Under the pieces are notes generated by a model, which saw only the letters and a program-made list of their open reading frames with translations, did no database searches and was not told where the DNA came from. A DNA stretch of 64,000 nucleotides from Carettochelys insculpta (lineage: Eukaryota > Chordata > Testudines > Carettochelyidae), in contig NC_134150.1 of the NCBI RefSeq assembly GCF_033958435.1, positions 35,087,501-35,151,500 on the forward strand, in the 5' to 3' direction. A program made the translations under genes and the position numbers. Within the stretch, counting starts at the first letter, position 1. Every line of letters starts with the position of its first letter. This document shows positions 37,774-50,262 of the stretch, one piece after another.

Positions 37774-39605
37774 TTTACCTCAACGACAGGAGCACTCCCA
37801 TCCACTGCAGTGCACTGCTCCGGTCCATAGGACAGTTGACAATGCTGCTGCAGGGCTCCCCAGAGCGCAGGGCTGGGGTGGTCACCCCACACCGTCCTGT
37901 GAACAGGATAGCTCTGCCACAAGGACAGCAGTCTCCAGCTACCTTTAGTGCAAAGCAGGCCAGAGGCTGGATCTCAGTTACAGTAAGGCACTTTCACAAA
38001 AGGACTTTCAAAGGTGAGGCCATGGCCCTTTGGGTGACTAGCACAACAACAGGGCTCAGTGCCAGCCTTGCTCCCAGCACCCAACGATGGGTGCAGAATG
38101 AGGGTGGGGAGGGGAGGAGGCACTTGTCTACTAGTGGTGTTAACTGGTGCTCCTGAGGCTTACACCCATGTACGCTTACTGGTTGGGCCTTGCCTGATTG
38201 GGATGCTTGGGATGACTGGACCTTGCCTGTGAGCAGCCAGCCGCACCAGGCTGGAGCAGCCACAGCGGTGGCGGGGGAGGCAGGATCCCAGCTGCAGTGG
38301 GACCCCAGGGCTGCGGCGTGGCCAGGAGTGGGACCTCATGGCCACTGCAGGCCCAGACAGCGAGCTGGGCAGTAAGACTAAGTCAAGACAGTTACTGGTT
38401 AAGCATTGTCATCTAACATCTCTATTGTCTACTTCCCAGCACTTATGGGAGCCATGATATGCAGAGCATAAGATGCAGCTGTGCTGCGTCTATTCTAACG
38501 TCCCCTGGGGCTGATAGGGCCTCTGCCCTCCCCAGATAGCCCGCAAGGCCAGAGCCTCAAAGGCATTCAGGTGCCTATTTATTTCAATGGGAGACAGGTT
38601 CCTTAAGAATCTGGGCCCTCGGTGACTTAAAGACCCCTTCGCTATATGATTTATGATTCCTTTCAGGAGGTCCAAGCGGGATGAGCTCTCCCAGCTTCTA
38701 TAAATAACCAGAGGTCTATTTTAAGCCTGTGGTAGGAGTCACAAAGGAAAACTGTGCTTTGAAATGCTAAATCCTGCCCGATTGAAGCTCTGTGCTCAGC
38801 TGAGCACATTCCTCCGGTGACTGTCTGAGCCCCCCATGCTGCGGCCTGCCACCCACCCAGCTTGTCACATGTCTGAAGATGCCCAGCCACATGCTGCCCA
38901 TCCTCAGACAACTCCACGAGCTCCCCATTCATGTCACTGCAGCTAATGGGTCTGCCTGTGTACTCCTGCCTTCTCCTGTGACTCCCTCCACTCCCAACTG
39001 GCTCGCCTGTCACTGGCCTCCTCTCTGCGTGCTGGGCCTTGGCAGGCCCTGTTCTGATTTGCTTTCAGCTTTCAAAGCTCAGCTGCAGCCCTCCCCTCCC
39101 TCTGCGTGCGCAGTGGTAGCACTTCCACCTGTGTTTACATTCACAGCCCTGCTGCGACACTGGCCAGCAGCGTGCAGGGGAGACGTTCTAGGCTAGCGTC
39201 ACAGAAGCTCATAGACTCCAATCACCCAGCCTCAGGCCCCAGTAGGAGTCACCACCCCATCCCCTGCTCAGCTGCTGCTGAGCCCAGGCGACACCAAAAC
39301 TTGCTCCTCACCTACATTTTTGCAGTAAAATTTCCCTACGTACCTAGGGTTGCACCTCCGTGCAGGTGCTTTGTGGCCATACACCAGGCTTGTAAGCCCC
39401 AGCGTGTGGACAGTGCAAGACCTGGGAACAGATAGACATTCCTCTGCTTAACTTGCTTGCCAGGCCAGACCTGGCACACGTGTTCCAAGCACCCCTGCAG
39501 GCTCGGGCCCTGGCAATGAGCTTATATATATGTCAAGGGAGCAGAGGGAAGGTGGATGATCCTTCCCCTTAACTTGCGGCCCAGTAATTGTGCACCCAGT
39601 GATCA

Positions 39606-39628
39606 GTAGGTAGTAGTAGTAGTAGTAG
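39606..39628. repeat. (TAG)n at the LINE 3' end
   Basis: Seven TAG units with one irregularity. They mark the 3' terminus of the minus-strand LINE. Confidence 0.9.
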
Positions 39629-41245
39629 GCATCCTTCAGTCTGCATAGACTATGGATCGCGCCCTTTATAGTTCCAATTGAGGGCTTCATTTACAGCGCC
39701 TACTGTGACTATGAAGGCCCACACGAGTGTGACAGTCCTTGCTGCATCTCTTGCAGATGTGGTGGGTGCCTGGCAAGTCCTTAGTGTGCTTTCTGTGCGC
39801 TTGCTTCTCCTCTGCTAGCTGTCTGATCTTCATCTCGCCCTTCTTGAAGGCCCTTTTGTAACCCCTGCCTCCATCTGCCGCGGTCATCTGCTAGTTCTTC
39901 CCAGTTGTCCAGCTCGATGTCTACCTCTCTGAGGTCTCTCTTGCAGACATCTTTGTAGCACAACTGGGGGCATCCGGGAGGTCTTTTGCCAGAGGCTAGC
40001 TCACCATACAGGATGTCTTTTGGAATCCTTCCATCATTCATCCTGTGGACGTGGCCAAGCCAGTGGAGCCGACGCTGCCTGAGGAGGGTGTGCATGGTTG
40101 GGATTCCAGCTTGCTCAAGGACAGTGGTGTTGGTCACTCTGTCCTTCCATGATATTCCAAGGATGCGCCTGAGGCAGTACAAGTGGAAGACGTTCAGTCT
40201 CTTTTCCTGGCAGGCATACAGGGGCCAAGTCTCGCTGCCATAAAGGAGGGTGCTGAGGATGCAGGCTCTGTAGACTTGCATTTTGGTGTGAGTGCACAGC
40301 TTGTTGTTATTCCACACTCTCTTGCTGAGTCTGGACAGAGTTGTGGCCACTTTTCCGATCCTCCTATTTAGCTCAGTGTCCAACGACAGCGTGTCAGTGA
40401 TGGTGGACCCGAGGTAAACGAACTCATGGACGACCTCTAACGTATAGTTGTCAATGCTGATTGATGGGGATTCAGCAACATCCTGACTGAGTACGTTTGT
40501 CTTCTTTAGGCTGATGGTAAGCCCAAAGTCCTTGCATGCTTTGGAGAACTGACCCAGCAGTTTTTGAAGCTGGTCTTCTGTGTGAAACACTACAGCAGCA
40601 TCGTCTGCGAACAGCATGTCTCTGATGAGGACTTCCCGCACCTTAGACTTGGCTTTCAGCCTTGCAAGATTAAACAGTTTCCCATCAGATCTTGTGTGCA
40701 GCAAGATGCCCTCTGTTGAAGATCCAAAGGCATGCTTCAGGAGGAGTGCGAAGAAGATCCCGAACAATGTCGGAGCAAGCACGCATCCTTGTTTGACGCC
40801 GCTCCTGATTCTGAAAGCATCCAATAATGCGCCGTCATATTGGATGGTTCTTCTCATGTCTTCGTGGAACGACTGGATCATCTTGAGTAACCGTGGAGGA
40901 CAGCCTATCCTGTGGAGCAGTTTGAACAGACCATCCCTGCTGACCAAGTCAAAGGCCATGGTCACGTCGATGAAGGCTATGTAGTGTGGCTTCCTCTGCT
41001 CCCTGCATTTCTCCTGCAGCTGCCTTAGAGAGAAGACCATGTCAACGGTAGACCTCTCTGCGCAGAATCCGCACTGCGATTCGTGGTACACCCTCTCAGC
41101 AATCTTCTGGAGTCTGCCAAGGATGACGCGAGCAAACAGTTTACCAGTGACACTTAAAAGGGAGGTTCCACAGTAGTTGTTGCAGTCACTTCTGTCTCCT
41201 TCGTTCTTATACAACGTTACAATGATCCCTTTCTTAGTTACCCAC
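39606..41245 (-). mobile_element. 5'-truncated non-LTR retrotransposon (LINE)
   Basis: The minus strand carries a reverse-transcriptase ORF, a C-terminal zinc finger, a short 3' UTR and a 3' terminal (CTA)n run (plus-strand TAG repeats at 39606-39628). The homology begins abruptly near 41240, so endonuclease and 5' parts are missing, the usual result of incomplete target-primed reverse transcription. A simple-repeat 3' end is typical of CR1/L2/RTE-group LINEs. I do not assign a clade. Confidence 0.85.
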
Positions 41246-41325
41246 AGTGGTGGGGTTTCCCTGTGCACCACACATGCTAAACCAGAACAAGCAGCCTTGT
41301 GCACCAGCCTCTCCCCTGTTTTCAC
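39687..41325 (-). pseudogene. LINE reverse transcriptase, one frameshift from intact 3' end
   Basis: A 514-codon frame (41325 to 39781) covers most of an RT domain. In order it has: IIVTLYKNEGDRSDCNNY at about residues 34-51; motif A with HYIAFIDVTMAFD (Asp120); motif B SGVKQGCVLAPTLFG (175-189); the catalytic FADD box (239-242); YLGSTITDT (304-312); and the thumb/C-terminal SETWPLY, RLHWLGHVHRMNDGRIPKD block. The first ~30 residues are not LINE-like. Near residue 486 (about 39867) the frame shifts. The family's C-terminal zinc finger (CKRCSKDCHTRVGLHSHSRRC) then continues in another frame and stops at 39687. With both aspartates of FADD kept and only one clear lesion, this is the youngest coding element in the window. 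It would act in target-primed reverse transcription if full length. Confidence 0.85.
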
Positions 41326-43599
41326 AGCTGATTCCAGTGCACCATATCACTGAGGGTTTGCAGGCAGTCAGATGCAGATTTGCATGCACCTTCTTTGAAT
41401 CCTTCCAAGACAAATTGAGGTCCATTGTTGGTGATGGGGGCGGGGGCGGGCTGGAATGCTGCATCCTGTATCCTGCCAGTCACTGAGTTGCTTCTTCTAT
41501 TGAGCAACACTTACACTGGCCAGAAATGTGAACAGCCATCCAATTAATCAAGTATTGCTTTTTGCTGAAGGTGAATGAGGCTGCTCCTGCCTTTTCCCAT
41601 GGCTGGGTGAGCAGCTCATATAGCTGTTCCTGATCAGTAAACACATGCTTGGGCCTGTATGAGACAGCTGTCAGTGTCCAGGTGTGGGAGATTTGTTCCA
41701 TGATCTCCTTAAGCAATAAGAGGGGAGCAACACCTCTGTCTTGGAAATATAACTGCATTCCACACGCTCTTCCTAGCTTTAATATGAAAAATACAGTTCT
41801 GTTCCAACCACTGCTTGGGTTTTTTTTTGCTTGTTTTGTTTTTTGTCTTCTGGCCACCCAGCAAGTATCACTCCCTTAATACCATTGGACTTCCTCTTTC
41901 ATCACTGCTCTGATTTGTAGCTGTATCACTGTTGGAACTGAGCCATACAGTAAACCCTTTCCTACCTGGCAGCTCTGGAACTGGGAGGTTGCTGGTTAGT
42001 CACATATTCTGGACAATAGAGAGGCATACCTAGCAATGCGTAACACTAAAGAAAAACAAGCTTAGATAGTAAGAAACAAACACAAATGTATGCAGTGTAC
42101 TTTATTTACCAACAACAGTAATATTTCACACTAAACTCATACAGTATTTGCTGTATTTATTTCTCTTTACTTTCACTATACTGTACTCATGGGGGAAAAA
42201 TGCCGGTTATTTGAGAGTTCTGGCTGATAGAGTGCCAGTTAAGACAGAGTTTGCTGGAGTGCGGCATGTTTTCTGGTACAGCGAGCGTCCGTCCTATATT
42301 GGGTGGGACAGGCCCACATTTTGGGCAGCAGAAAGGCATCCTGACATTTTTTAAAAGGGGCTGATTGCCCTGTGTATGCCTCCGGGCCCACTGGCTGACC
42401 TTCTCCCTCACCAGCTTGTGCAGGCACACCTGCTGACCAGAGAGTACATACTCACAGGCTCTCTGGAGCAAGGAGGAGGGAGCCAGCAGGGGGCCCTGCA
42501 AAGTTAAGAGTAAGTTGGGACCCTGGGGGCGGGGGTGGCAGCTGCCTGCTTCCTGGATCCCCGTTCCTCAGGGAAGCCAGGAGAACTAGTGGCTGCCGCC
42601 TTCTTCCCTGCTGCCAGGGGTGTGGGGAACCAGGAACCCACCCACGGCTGTTAACGGGTTCCTGGCTCCCCGCACCTCAATGGAGCCGCCCCTCTCCCCA
42701 TATCTCCCTGTCCCATATTTGGAGTCAGCAGGCTGGACTCCTCACCGAGGCTAATGGGCCAAGTCCTTTTCCCCACATCACAAACTTTGGAGAACTCTGG
42801 CATCAGTTGTGGACAGTGGCATCTTTCTATGCCCAGTTGAGTGGCTTTGGGTCTTTGCACATCCATAACTTGTCTGGTGATGCCTTCACTAGCACCTTGT
42901 TGCTTACCTGGACTCTAGGGGCCTTTACGGATGCATGGATATACCTGCCCTGCAGATATCTGACCACTTTGCAGCCTAGATTATGTAGTGCTCTTGGAAT
43001 TTCCCCTCCTGGTAAGCACACAGATTCCACTGTGGAATCTACTTCCCACTGCAGCTTTGCTTTGAGACTCCCCTTTGGAAACATCCCCTTAGGCGGTTGT
43101 CTCCATTAGTCATGGGACTCTTCCTTTTGTGAATTGCACTGTACAGATAAGATTCTGACACTCTACCTTTATCAGGTCCTGACTTGCATGGCCATGGTTC
43201 CCAAGTGGGATTTGTGGTCTGCCACCACCTATGACTTCAGTGGGTACCATGTGTTATTTTTCAGGTTAGTTACTCTGAGGTCACATTTTACTGTGGGTTG
43301 CATTATGGTCTCGGGGTACCTTAGTAAATTGCAACTGCTGTTTGTAATGATCATGTCCGCAAGCTTAGTGCATTCCGAGAATTGCGCTGCAGGAGGTCCT
43401 GTTGTCCGTCTGGAATTGCAGCTGATGCTCTTTGAGCATTCCACTCTCCAGAATACCACTGGTCCCCTTAGAGCAGGGGAGCACAGAGTGGTGGGGAGGG
43501 TCGGGCCACCGTGGGGTAGGGGGTGTGAAATGTCATCAGGAGGATGCAGCATGATCAGCTTCTGGGTCTCAGGCTCATCCAGCTCATTAAAAATGTTGA
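41326..43599. other. Gene-free stretch
   Basis: No supported exon. A lone Tigger-like end (TACAGTAAACCC) occurs at about 41947. C/G-rich segments around 42500-42720 give long spurious frames. The rest is unassigned. Confidence 0.45.
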
Positions 43600-44040
43600 A
43601 ATATGTTATGGTTTTAGGTGTGTGTATTCACATTTATTCACCAACAACTTGGTTGGACCGGTCACATGGTTCAGATGTCTGATCGGCACCTCCAAAAACA
43701 GATTCTGTTTTCCAAGTTGGAGGAAGGGTGGAGGAGCATTGAGGGCCAGCGTAAGCAATATAAGGACACGGTGAAGTCACAGATGCAAAAAGGCAGCATC
43801 GGTGTTGACACTTAGGAGAACTTTGCTCAAGACCATCTCCAGTGGAGAACAGTAATCCATGAGGGGTGGCACAATCTGAGAGGTTCTTCCACGGTGCAGG
43901 TGAGGAGAGGCAGAAAAGAAGAAAAGAGCGTCAAAAACTGCCCAGTGCCTCTCCAACAGCTTCCAACACCTGCCCTTTCTGTGATAAGATCTGCGGCTCC
44001 AGTTTTGGGCTGATCAACCATCGATGGGCTCACAAATAGG
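43600..44040 (+). pseudogene. LINE ORF2 C-terminal fragment with zinc finger
   Basis: The plus strand encodes a decayed LINE C-terminus in at least two frames. GWTGHMVQMSDRHLQKQILF and GQRKQYKDTVKS correspond to the block after the RT thumb. They are followed by WRTVIHEGWHNL and then, after a shift, CPFCDKICGSSFGLINHRWAH with a stop at about 44037. The last part is a C2H2-type finger (CxxC...HxxxxH), as in several LINE families. It differs from both other LINEs nearby, so it is a separate family or clade. No RT core remains. Confidence 0.75.
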
Positions 44041-45424
44041 AGGGTGACATGAAGACATCCTACTTGTTATTGAGTGACTGCCGAGAGAGAAATAAAATCT
44101 TTACATTCTACATACTTATTTTCTTACAGGTGCCAAAAAGTTAGGATAACATTAGATGGGTTGGAGGGGCCTGCTAATTGCAAGGATAAAAAGTGGGGCC
44201 TGATGTAGGAAGTTTCCTCATCTCTGCTTTAGAACGTTCTAGTTTTGAGTTGACTCACAAGTTGCCAGATCCCTATTTCACCCCCAGTTTCCTCCGCTGT
44301 CCCAGCGCAAACCTAGTCCAATAGAATTTTAACCCTGCTCCGGTCTTAAATGCTCGTTACACACCTTCTCTCACCAGGGCCAAAGGTCCACCATTTGCAG
44401 GAGCCAAAGAACTGCAAAGAGCAAGCCTATTTCTTGGGAGGGTTGGTTCTGCCTTTCACTAGCAGCTGGGTTTGAGATTAGCCCATCTCTATGGAAACAT
44501 GCTCATTACTATTAATTTAATTTTTTACCACAGGGTGAACCAGCCAAAATCACTTTGCCACGTTCCTAAAGCAATTCATGAATCACATACATGTAAAAAG
44601 AGGGAGTTAGTAATTATTGTTTCCCTTTGATGTACCATAATCCAGACCTTTGATTTTCATAAGCAGCTCTGAGCTCTGGCTTTGCCCATGTTCTGCTTTT
44701 TACTACAATGAAAAAGAAAAGGATGGGAGGACCCTTGTAGTTGAGCTGCTTTTTTAGAAGAGAACTTTAAATTGTGAGGCCGATTGTATACCTGGAATGA
44801 AAACGAGGCTGGGTTGCAGTTCCGTAATTGAGGAAGTCACGTGCAGAAAGAAACCTTGCCAAGGACTGAGGCTAAACATTCTGAAATACACCCTTAAAGT
44901 ACAGGACATTAGCTAAAGGTAAACTGTCCACTCAGATAAATGCACTGCACATTGCACTATCCTAATGGTTTTCATGAATTAGAGGTGTGGTGTGTAGCAG
45001 TCGCCTGTTTCTTTCTGTCTTCTGTCAGCTAAGGGACAACGACCCTTGTCTGTGCTGATGTAGCAAGTCCCATTCTTTGTTTCCCTGCTGAAAGTCTCTT
45101 GATGACTGGCCCCGGGAAGCTCAGAGGGAAATGTCACAGTCTTCCTCTAATTGCAAAGCTCTCACTTTTCAGTACACTTTAAAAACAAAGCAAAACAAAA
45201 CAAAAAAGCCTTACATGATCTTTCAGATAATGCAGTTAAAATAGGTGGGACCTCAGACCTTACCTTGTGATGATACTGATCTTGATGATGATCTTCTTAT
45301 AAAGTCATGACCCAGAAGTTGGGTATTAGTCAGATGACAAGACCACCTCAGTGACAGCATAACAGTAGTCAGCTGCTGGCTAGTTCACTTGTCTTAAACC
45401 CTCATACTCGGCGTGGAGCACAGG
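44041..45424. other. Gene-free stretch
   Basis: Unique-looking sequence. The first ~50 bp may be the 3' UTR of the LINE fragment ending at 44040. Nothing else could be recognised. Confidence 0.45.
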
Positions 45425-45958
45425 TTAGCTCCACTTCACTCTGTCTTGAGACAAAACTTCTAACTGATCCCAGGAATACACCCAGCTGTTGTCCTTCAGT
45501 CTTAGTAGATCTTCTCCATGTTGTCCAAGGTCTTCCTCCTTTGCGTTTGCCTTGCAGGTTCCATGTGAGTGCTTGACGGAATTTCCTGGATAATGGTTTT
45601 CTGAGAGTGTGGCCTGATCATCCCCACTTTCTCCTCTTGATTTGGACGGCAAGTGGTTCTTGTCCTGCTCTATTCCAAATCTCCTTATCTGTGACCAAGT
45701 CTTGCCGTTTGATGTGAAGGATGTACCTCAGGCATCTCTTTATGAATGTCTGTAGCTTGTGGTCTGAAGACTTTTTAGTAAGCCAGGATAAACGAGCACA
45801 CGCTTCGCATTTGTGTGGACGATCCGCAGTTTTGTCTTCCCAGATATTATGTGTAATCTCCATGTGGTGTGAAGAGTCTTGAATGCAGCTTCTGCTTTCC
45901 CTATTCTGGCATTAATATCAATCTTTCCCTCTGGTTTTGCCCATGTAGGTGAAAGCAC
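45425..45958 (-). pseudogene. LINE reverse-transcriptase C-terminal fragment
   Basis: Three overlapping minus-strand frames together read a LINE RT C-terminus in order: INARIGKAEAAFKTLHTTW (about 45915), KTKLRIVHTNAKRVLVY (about 45830), then SSDHKLQTFIKRCLRYILHI and TDKEIWNRAGQEPLAVQIKR, then WSWDQLEVLSQDRVKW-like sequence near 45430. The pattern 'TNxKxVLLYGxETW...FIxxCLRxIL...' is well known in RTE-like LINEs, so an RTE-type origin is likely but unproven. At least two frameshifts are needed, so it is dead. Confidence 0.75.
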
Positions 45959-46164
45959 ATGGTTAATAAGGATAGGTAGAATGATGAGAATGTGCCCTGC
46001 CCTTTGCCCATTTGTATAAGTGAACTTGAACTAGACATCCCTTCCCACTGGAAGTGCCGTTTCAGTTTCCATTTTCCAGCTGGAATCAAAAGAGAAGTGA
46101 AGGTGCCAAAGGGCAGTGAGAACATATGTTCCCATGATATTTCTCTAACCCAGTGATATCCACC

Positions 46165-46495
46165 TTCAACTTCCTGAAAAGGGGCTCTAAAGAGGATGGA
46201 GAGAGGCTGTTCTCTGTAGTGAGTGATGGCAGAACAAGGAGCAATGGTCTTAAGTTACAGAGGGGGAGGGGGAGGTTGGATATTAGGAAATACTGTTTCA
46301 CCAGGAGTGTGGGGAAGCACTGGAATGTGTTACCGAGAGACATGGAGTCTCCATCCCTAGAGGTTTTTAAGTCCCAGCTTGACAGACACCTGGCTGGGAT
46401 GATTTAATTGGAGTTGATCCTGCTTTAGGTAGGGGGCTGGACTCGATGATCTTCTGAGGTCCCTTCCAACCCTGGGGTTTTAGCCTCCCACCCAA
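46165..46495 (+). mobile_element. CR1 LINE 3' end
   Basis: The plus strand reads TRSVGKHWNVLPRDMESPSL and LEVFKSQLDRHLAGMI (stop at 46405-46407). Next comes the CR1 3' UTR, GGGGGCTGGACTCGATGATC and GAGGTCCCTTCCAACCCTGG. This is the classic end of CR1 ORF2 plus its short UTR. The 5' truncation lies near 46165. Confidence 0.9.
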
Positions 46496-49369
46496 ATCAT
46501 CCAAATTTTGTCCAAACTTCAAACTTGTTGAAATGCTTTCAGTGCTAGCGCTAAAGTCAGCTGGGATGCTACTTTGGTGGGAGGTTTGAGGGTTCTGCAC
46601 AGACCAGTAGGGCTGGTCAGCAGACTTATGCTAACAGCCCAAATCGGTAGGTTTCATAAACACCAGTCCCAGGGTGTAAAAAGGTTTGTGTGTTGGGCAT
46701 CTAAGGCTAAGGAGGAGGAGTTTGGAAATAGCCCCCTCAGCTCAAGATGTGTTTCAAATTTAAGACTACAGGAAAATCAGTCCCTTTCAATGCTCCTCCC
46801 CCCCACAGTGTGCATGTACACCTGCGTTCAGGCGTGTGTGCTGTGTTGAGATCGGTCCGGTCACTTTTGGCGACAATTCACAGATCTTTGACTGGTCATG
46901 CAAAGTTCCAGGAAATCACTCTGGCATTCTCCTGAGAGCACATATTTGCCTTGAATTGGGCTCTGGAGGTTGGTCAGAGATAAGTAAACAAAGCCAGGCC
47001 CTGATCCTGCAAACATTGACCTTGTGCTGAAGCAAAGCACGGTGAGTTGTTCTTGCACTGATGGCAGTGCCAACATTCAAATTGCTGGGTGAGGGGGGCT
47101 CTGTATGGATCTAGGGTTTGCCCAGTTCAAAAACAGAATGGGTCAGGGAATTTTTATGGAAGGAGAACAAACTGCCTGCAGAATGTTGTACTTTTTTTTT
47201 CTTTCTCAACCAGTTCTGCTAAATATATAAAAAAAAAGGAGACGCTGAGGAAATAGTTTGTATTTCTTCTGAATGATTAAACCTTTCTGTTCTGTTCTGC
47301 ATTGCAGGCTATATGACTCCTATCACTGCTATGGCAGGTTTATGCAATTTACAAGTCAAAACAAGTTTCTCTACTCTTGGAGGTATGTGTAGTTATTAAA
47401 ATCAGCCCTGTTTTGATGGTTACACCAGTTACAACTGACTGTGACATTTTGGTATTTGCGCTTGACTGGCATTGCATGCAGCATAAAACAAATCACCCCA
47501 CTGGCAGAATAAATCTTGGGGCAGGGTAATGTTTGACCATCATAGAGTCTTCCCATTACAGCTGGAGATACAGCAACACAGAATGTTAAGTGACTTGCCC
47601 AGTGCTTCACAGACTGAGACCATGATAGTACTGGGCCTCAAAACCAGGAGGCCTGGGGCTCAGTCCTGGTACTGCTAGCGCCAAGCATTCAAAAATCATA
47701 AATATTCTAGCCTGCAAGTTATAAAACCTACTAGTTTAGTTAGAGCTTATGCTTTTACACATTTTATTACTCTAATAGAGCTTTTGCACTTAATCAATGT
47801 ATAAAATATGTAACATTACATTTTATTCCTCGCTTAGCATAAGCCAAAAGGTGGTTGGCCTGTTTTTTCTGGTTCTGTTTTAGTCTGTTTTTTTCCCCCT
47901 ACCTATCTACCAGTAATGCAGAAGGCCTACAGAATTCACACTCTGTAAGAGGGGCCTTTAGCAGGGATCTTTTCCATGTTAGGTAGGTATTACACTTAGA
48001 GAATGATGTTTATGAACATCCATCCAAATAACTATATAAATACCCTATAATGTCCTGTATCTCATGTTCCAACCTCGCTTTTCCAATGCTGACGCACAAG
48101 GGCAGTTATCTTGGGGAGCATCAGTAGGTGCCAAACAACATCATGGCCTGGGTGGAACCATCATCCTGTTGACTGAAAAGTATAGACAAAGGTCCCTGGT
48201 TGGTATTTCTTGGTATTCTGTAGTGTCACTTCTTGGAATTTGCTCAGGAGGTTGCAACATCTCACCTCGTGCATATTTGATTCCAACAATCAAACATACG
48301 TACCCCTAAAAATCCTATGTTATGGATGCCTAATTTGGTGTTGGGGAGGCCAGATCCAAGTGTCTTTAGGAGGTTTATAACACCCCATGGCAAGTGGTGA
48401 GAGAGAGAGCTTTTTTCTAGAAATTCTCTAAAAATCCTTTCTCTTTTCTGTGTTACTCCTTTTAATCTTAAAGTTTCCTCTATTACTATGTCACCTCCCC
48501 TTCTTGCTGTCTGTGGAGTGGAGCTGGTTCTCAACTCCTAGGATTCTCAGGAGGGAGTAAGTACAGTGTTTGACTCGCCATAGACGGGGGGGAGCACACT
48601 TCGTACAGTAGGCCCCGCTTTTTGTGCCTGCAGTCTACAGCCTGCCCCCCAACCTGTCTAACGTAATCCAAACCACTGGAAATTTTGGTTATGTTCATAT
48701 GAAAAAAAGAAAAAACCTTTTGGCACATGTAAGAAAATAAGTACGGAGAATGTAAAAACTGTATTAATCAATATATAAATATAAATACACCTACATACGA
48801 ACATATTTCAACATTTTTTAATGAGATGGATGAGCCTAAGACCCAGCAGCCAATTATGCTGCTCCCCACCATTGCACAACCCTGACATAGAGCCTCAGAG
48901 AAATGCCAGAGCCAGAGATGGATAAATAAAGCATCCCACATTCCTCACCATCCTAGGTAGAGGAGAGCAGAAACCAATGTCCTGCAGTGGCAAGGTTCTT
49001 GGTGGGAGGGTGCTGTTCCCTCTTGCCTGTCCCTCCAAACGACGCCCGTGTTTTTTACACAGTAACCTGAGCCAGTCCGAGCTCTGGGTCAGTTTTTGGC
49101 AGTTCCATTCTGCAATTGCAGCAAAGGGGCAGGTCTTTACTAAGGGATGAGACCCACTAGGCTGGATATACCACAGGAATACAGCAAAGTTGGTGGTCTT
49201 GTTAACAGGACAGTTTTTTCCAGAGATCTGTCAAGTGTGTCTTCCATATAATGGAAACTAATGGTGATTCCACCTCGGGCCGGCTGCAGTGGTTGGTGTA
49301 TCTGTTATGGGCAGGCCTAGTTGGCTGCCTGATGTCTGTCAGCACTGAGGAGGAGCGCTAATGAAGAAG
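46496..49369. other. Gene-free stretch with one candidate exon
   Basis: Mostly unique sequence. Positions 47308-47382 look like an exon by splice signals (pyrimidine tract and TTGCAG before, GTATGT after) but match no protein I know. A minus-strand MIR-like fragment lies at 47580-47690. Nothing else is supported. Confidence 0.45.
47580..47690 (-). repeat. MIR-like SINE fragment
   Basis: The plus strand shows TTAAGTGACTTGCCCAGTGC, then GCCTGGGGCTCAGTCCTGGT, the reverse complement of the MIR-type core and tRNA-like part. Confidence 0.6.
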
Positions 49370-49555
49370 AGGAAGGATAGGCCTAGTGGTTAAAGTTCTC
49401 ATGCGAACTCCAGGTGACCTGCGTACAATTTCCTGTTCCGCCACAGACTTTCAGACCAGCTTTGGGTAAGTCACATAGTTGCTCCAGACCTCAGTCCCTC
49501 TGTACACCGAGGCGAACAGCCCTGTCCTGCCTCACCAAGGTTTGTGAGGACAAAT
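49370..49555 (+). repeat. MIR-like SINE with tRNA-like head
   Basis: CTAGTGGTTAAAGTTCTCAT (A-box-like), TTCCTGTTCCGCCACAGACT, TTTGGGTAAGTCACATAG, CTCAGTCCCTCTGTAC and TTTGTGAGGACAAATA follow in MIR order. Nearly the whole element seems present. Confidence 0.7.
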
Positions 49556-49970
49556 AGCTTTCAGCTGGTGAGGTGTTCAGCATGTATGGGGACAGAGAAT
49601 GCCATAATGGGAGCCATAACTGTGCTGGCTACAAGAATGATGGAGACTGGGGGCCAGGCTCCAATCCCTAGCTTGCTGACGTTCCTTGCTGGAGAGCTCT
49701 GTTTTCAGCTTCTTGCCCTCTGTGCTCCGCTGGCTGGTAGTTCAGTGAGCTCAGCCGAGCACAGCTCATTCCACCGTTCTCTCTGTAACTCCCCCAGCAA
49801 AGTTAGAGGGAGCTTTTGTCTTTCCCCACCCCTGTGGTGGGACCGTGCAGGTTTTCGCCCAGCCCTTTATGCTGCAATATCCTGCTGGGGCCTGGGAGGG
49901 GGTGAAGTGGCTGCAACAGCCTAACAACTCTTCCAGTCAGTGCTCTCTGTTCTTTCAAGTTCTTCCTGCT

Positions 49971-50045
49971 TATTAGAATCAGAGAATTGTAGGGCTGGAA
50001 GGGACCTCAGAAGGTCATCTAATCCAGCCCCCTGCTTCACTCCCT
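49971..50045 (-). mobile_element. CR1 3' end fragment
   Basis: AGAATCAGAGAATTGTAGGG, GCTGGAAGGGACCTCAGAAG and TCATCTAATCCAGCCCCCTG form the reverse complement of a CR1 3' terminus, only about 75 bp long. Confidence 0.85.
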
Positions 50046-50262
50046 TCTGCTCTTCCAGGGGACTTCCTCAGGCCCAGTTCCCTCAGGCGAAACCCCCCTT
50101 GAGGACACACCTACATTCTTCTGATTCCTTGCGGCTAATGCCCTGCTCCTCCCTCCTCCCCCACAAAGTCAAACAAGCCACTGCAAAGATGTGAGAAATG
50201 GTACTGTGCCCTTCGCTAACATCTCTCAGCCCCAGAGCACAAACAGGTAGTAAGCCACGCCG

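Larger units (their letters stand above)
35406..39605. other. Gene-free stretch with MITE and SINE
   Basis: Apart from the MITE at 36336, the SINE at 36640 and a short ACTGC tandem run at 37744, this GC-richer region shows no exon I can support. The 195-codon frame at 37569-38156 runs through the tandem repeat and resembles nothing known. Confidence 0.45.

Noticed and set aside
37569..38156. 195-codon plus-strand frame
   Set aside because: It runs across the ACTGC tandem repeat and GC-rich sequence, has no recognisable domain or splice structure, and overlapping frames of similar length exist on the other strand.
39986..40984. Several plus-strand frames (up to 122 codons)
   Set aside because: They are antisense shadows of the minus-strand LINE reverse transcriptase.
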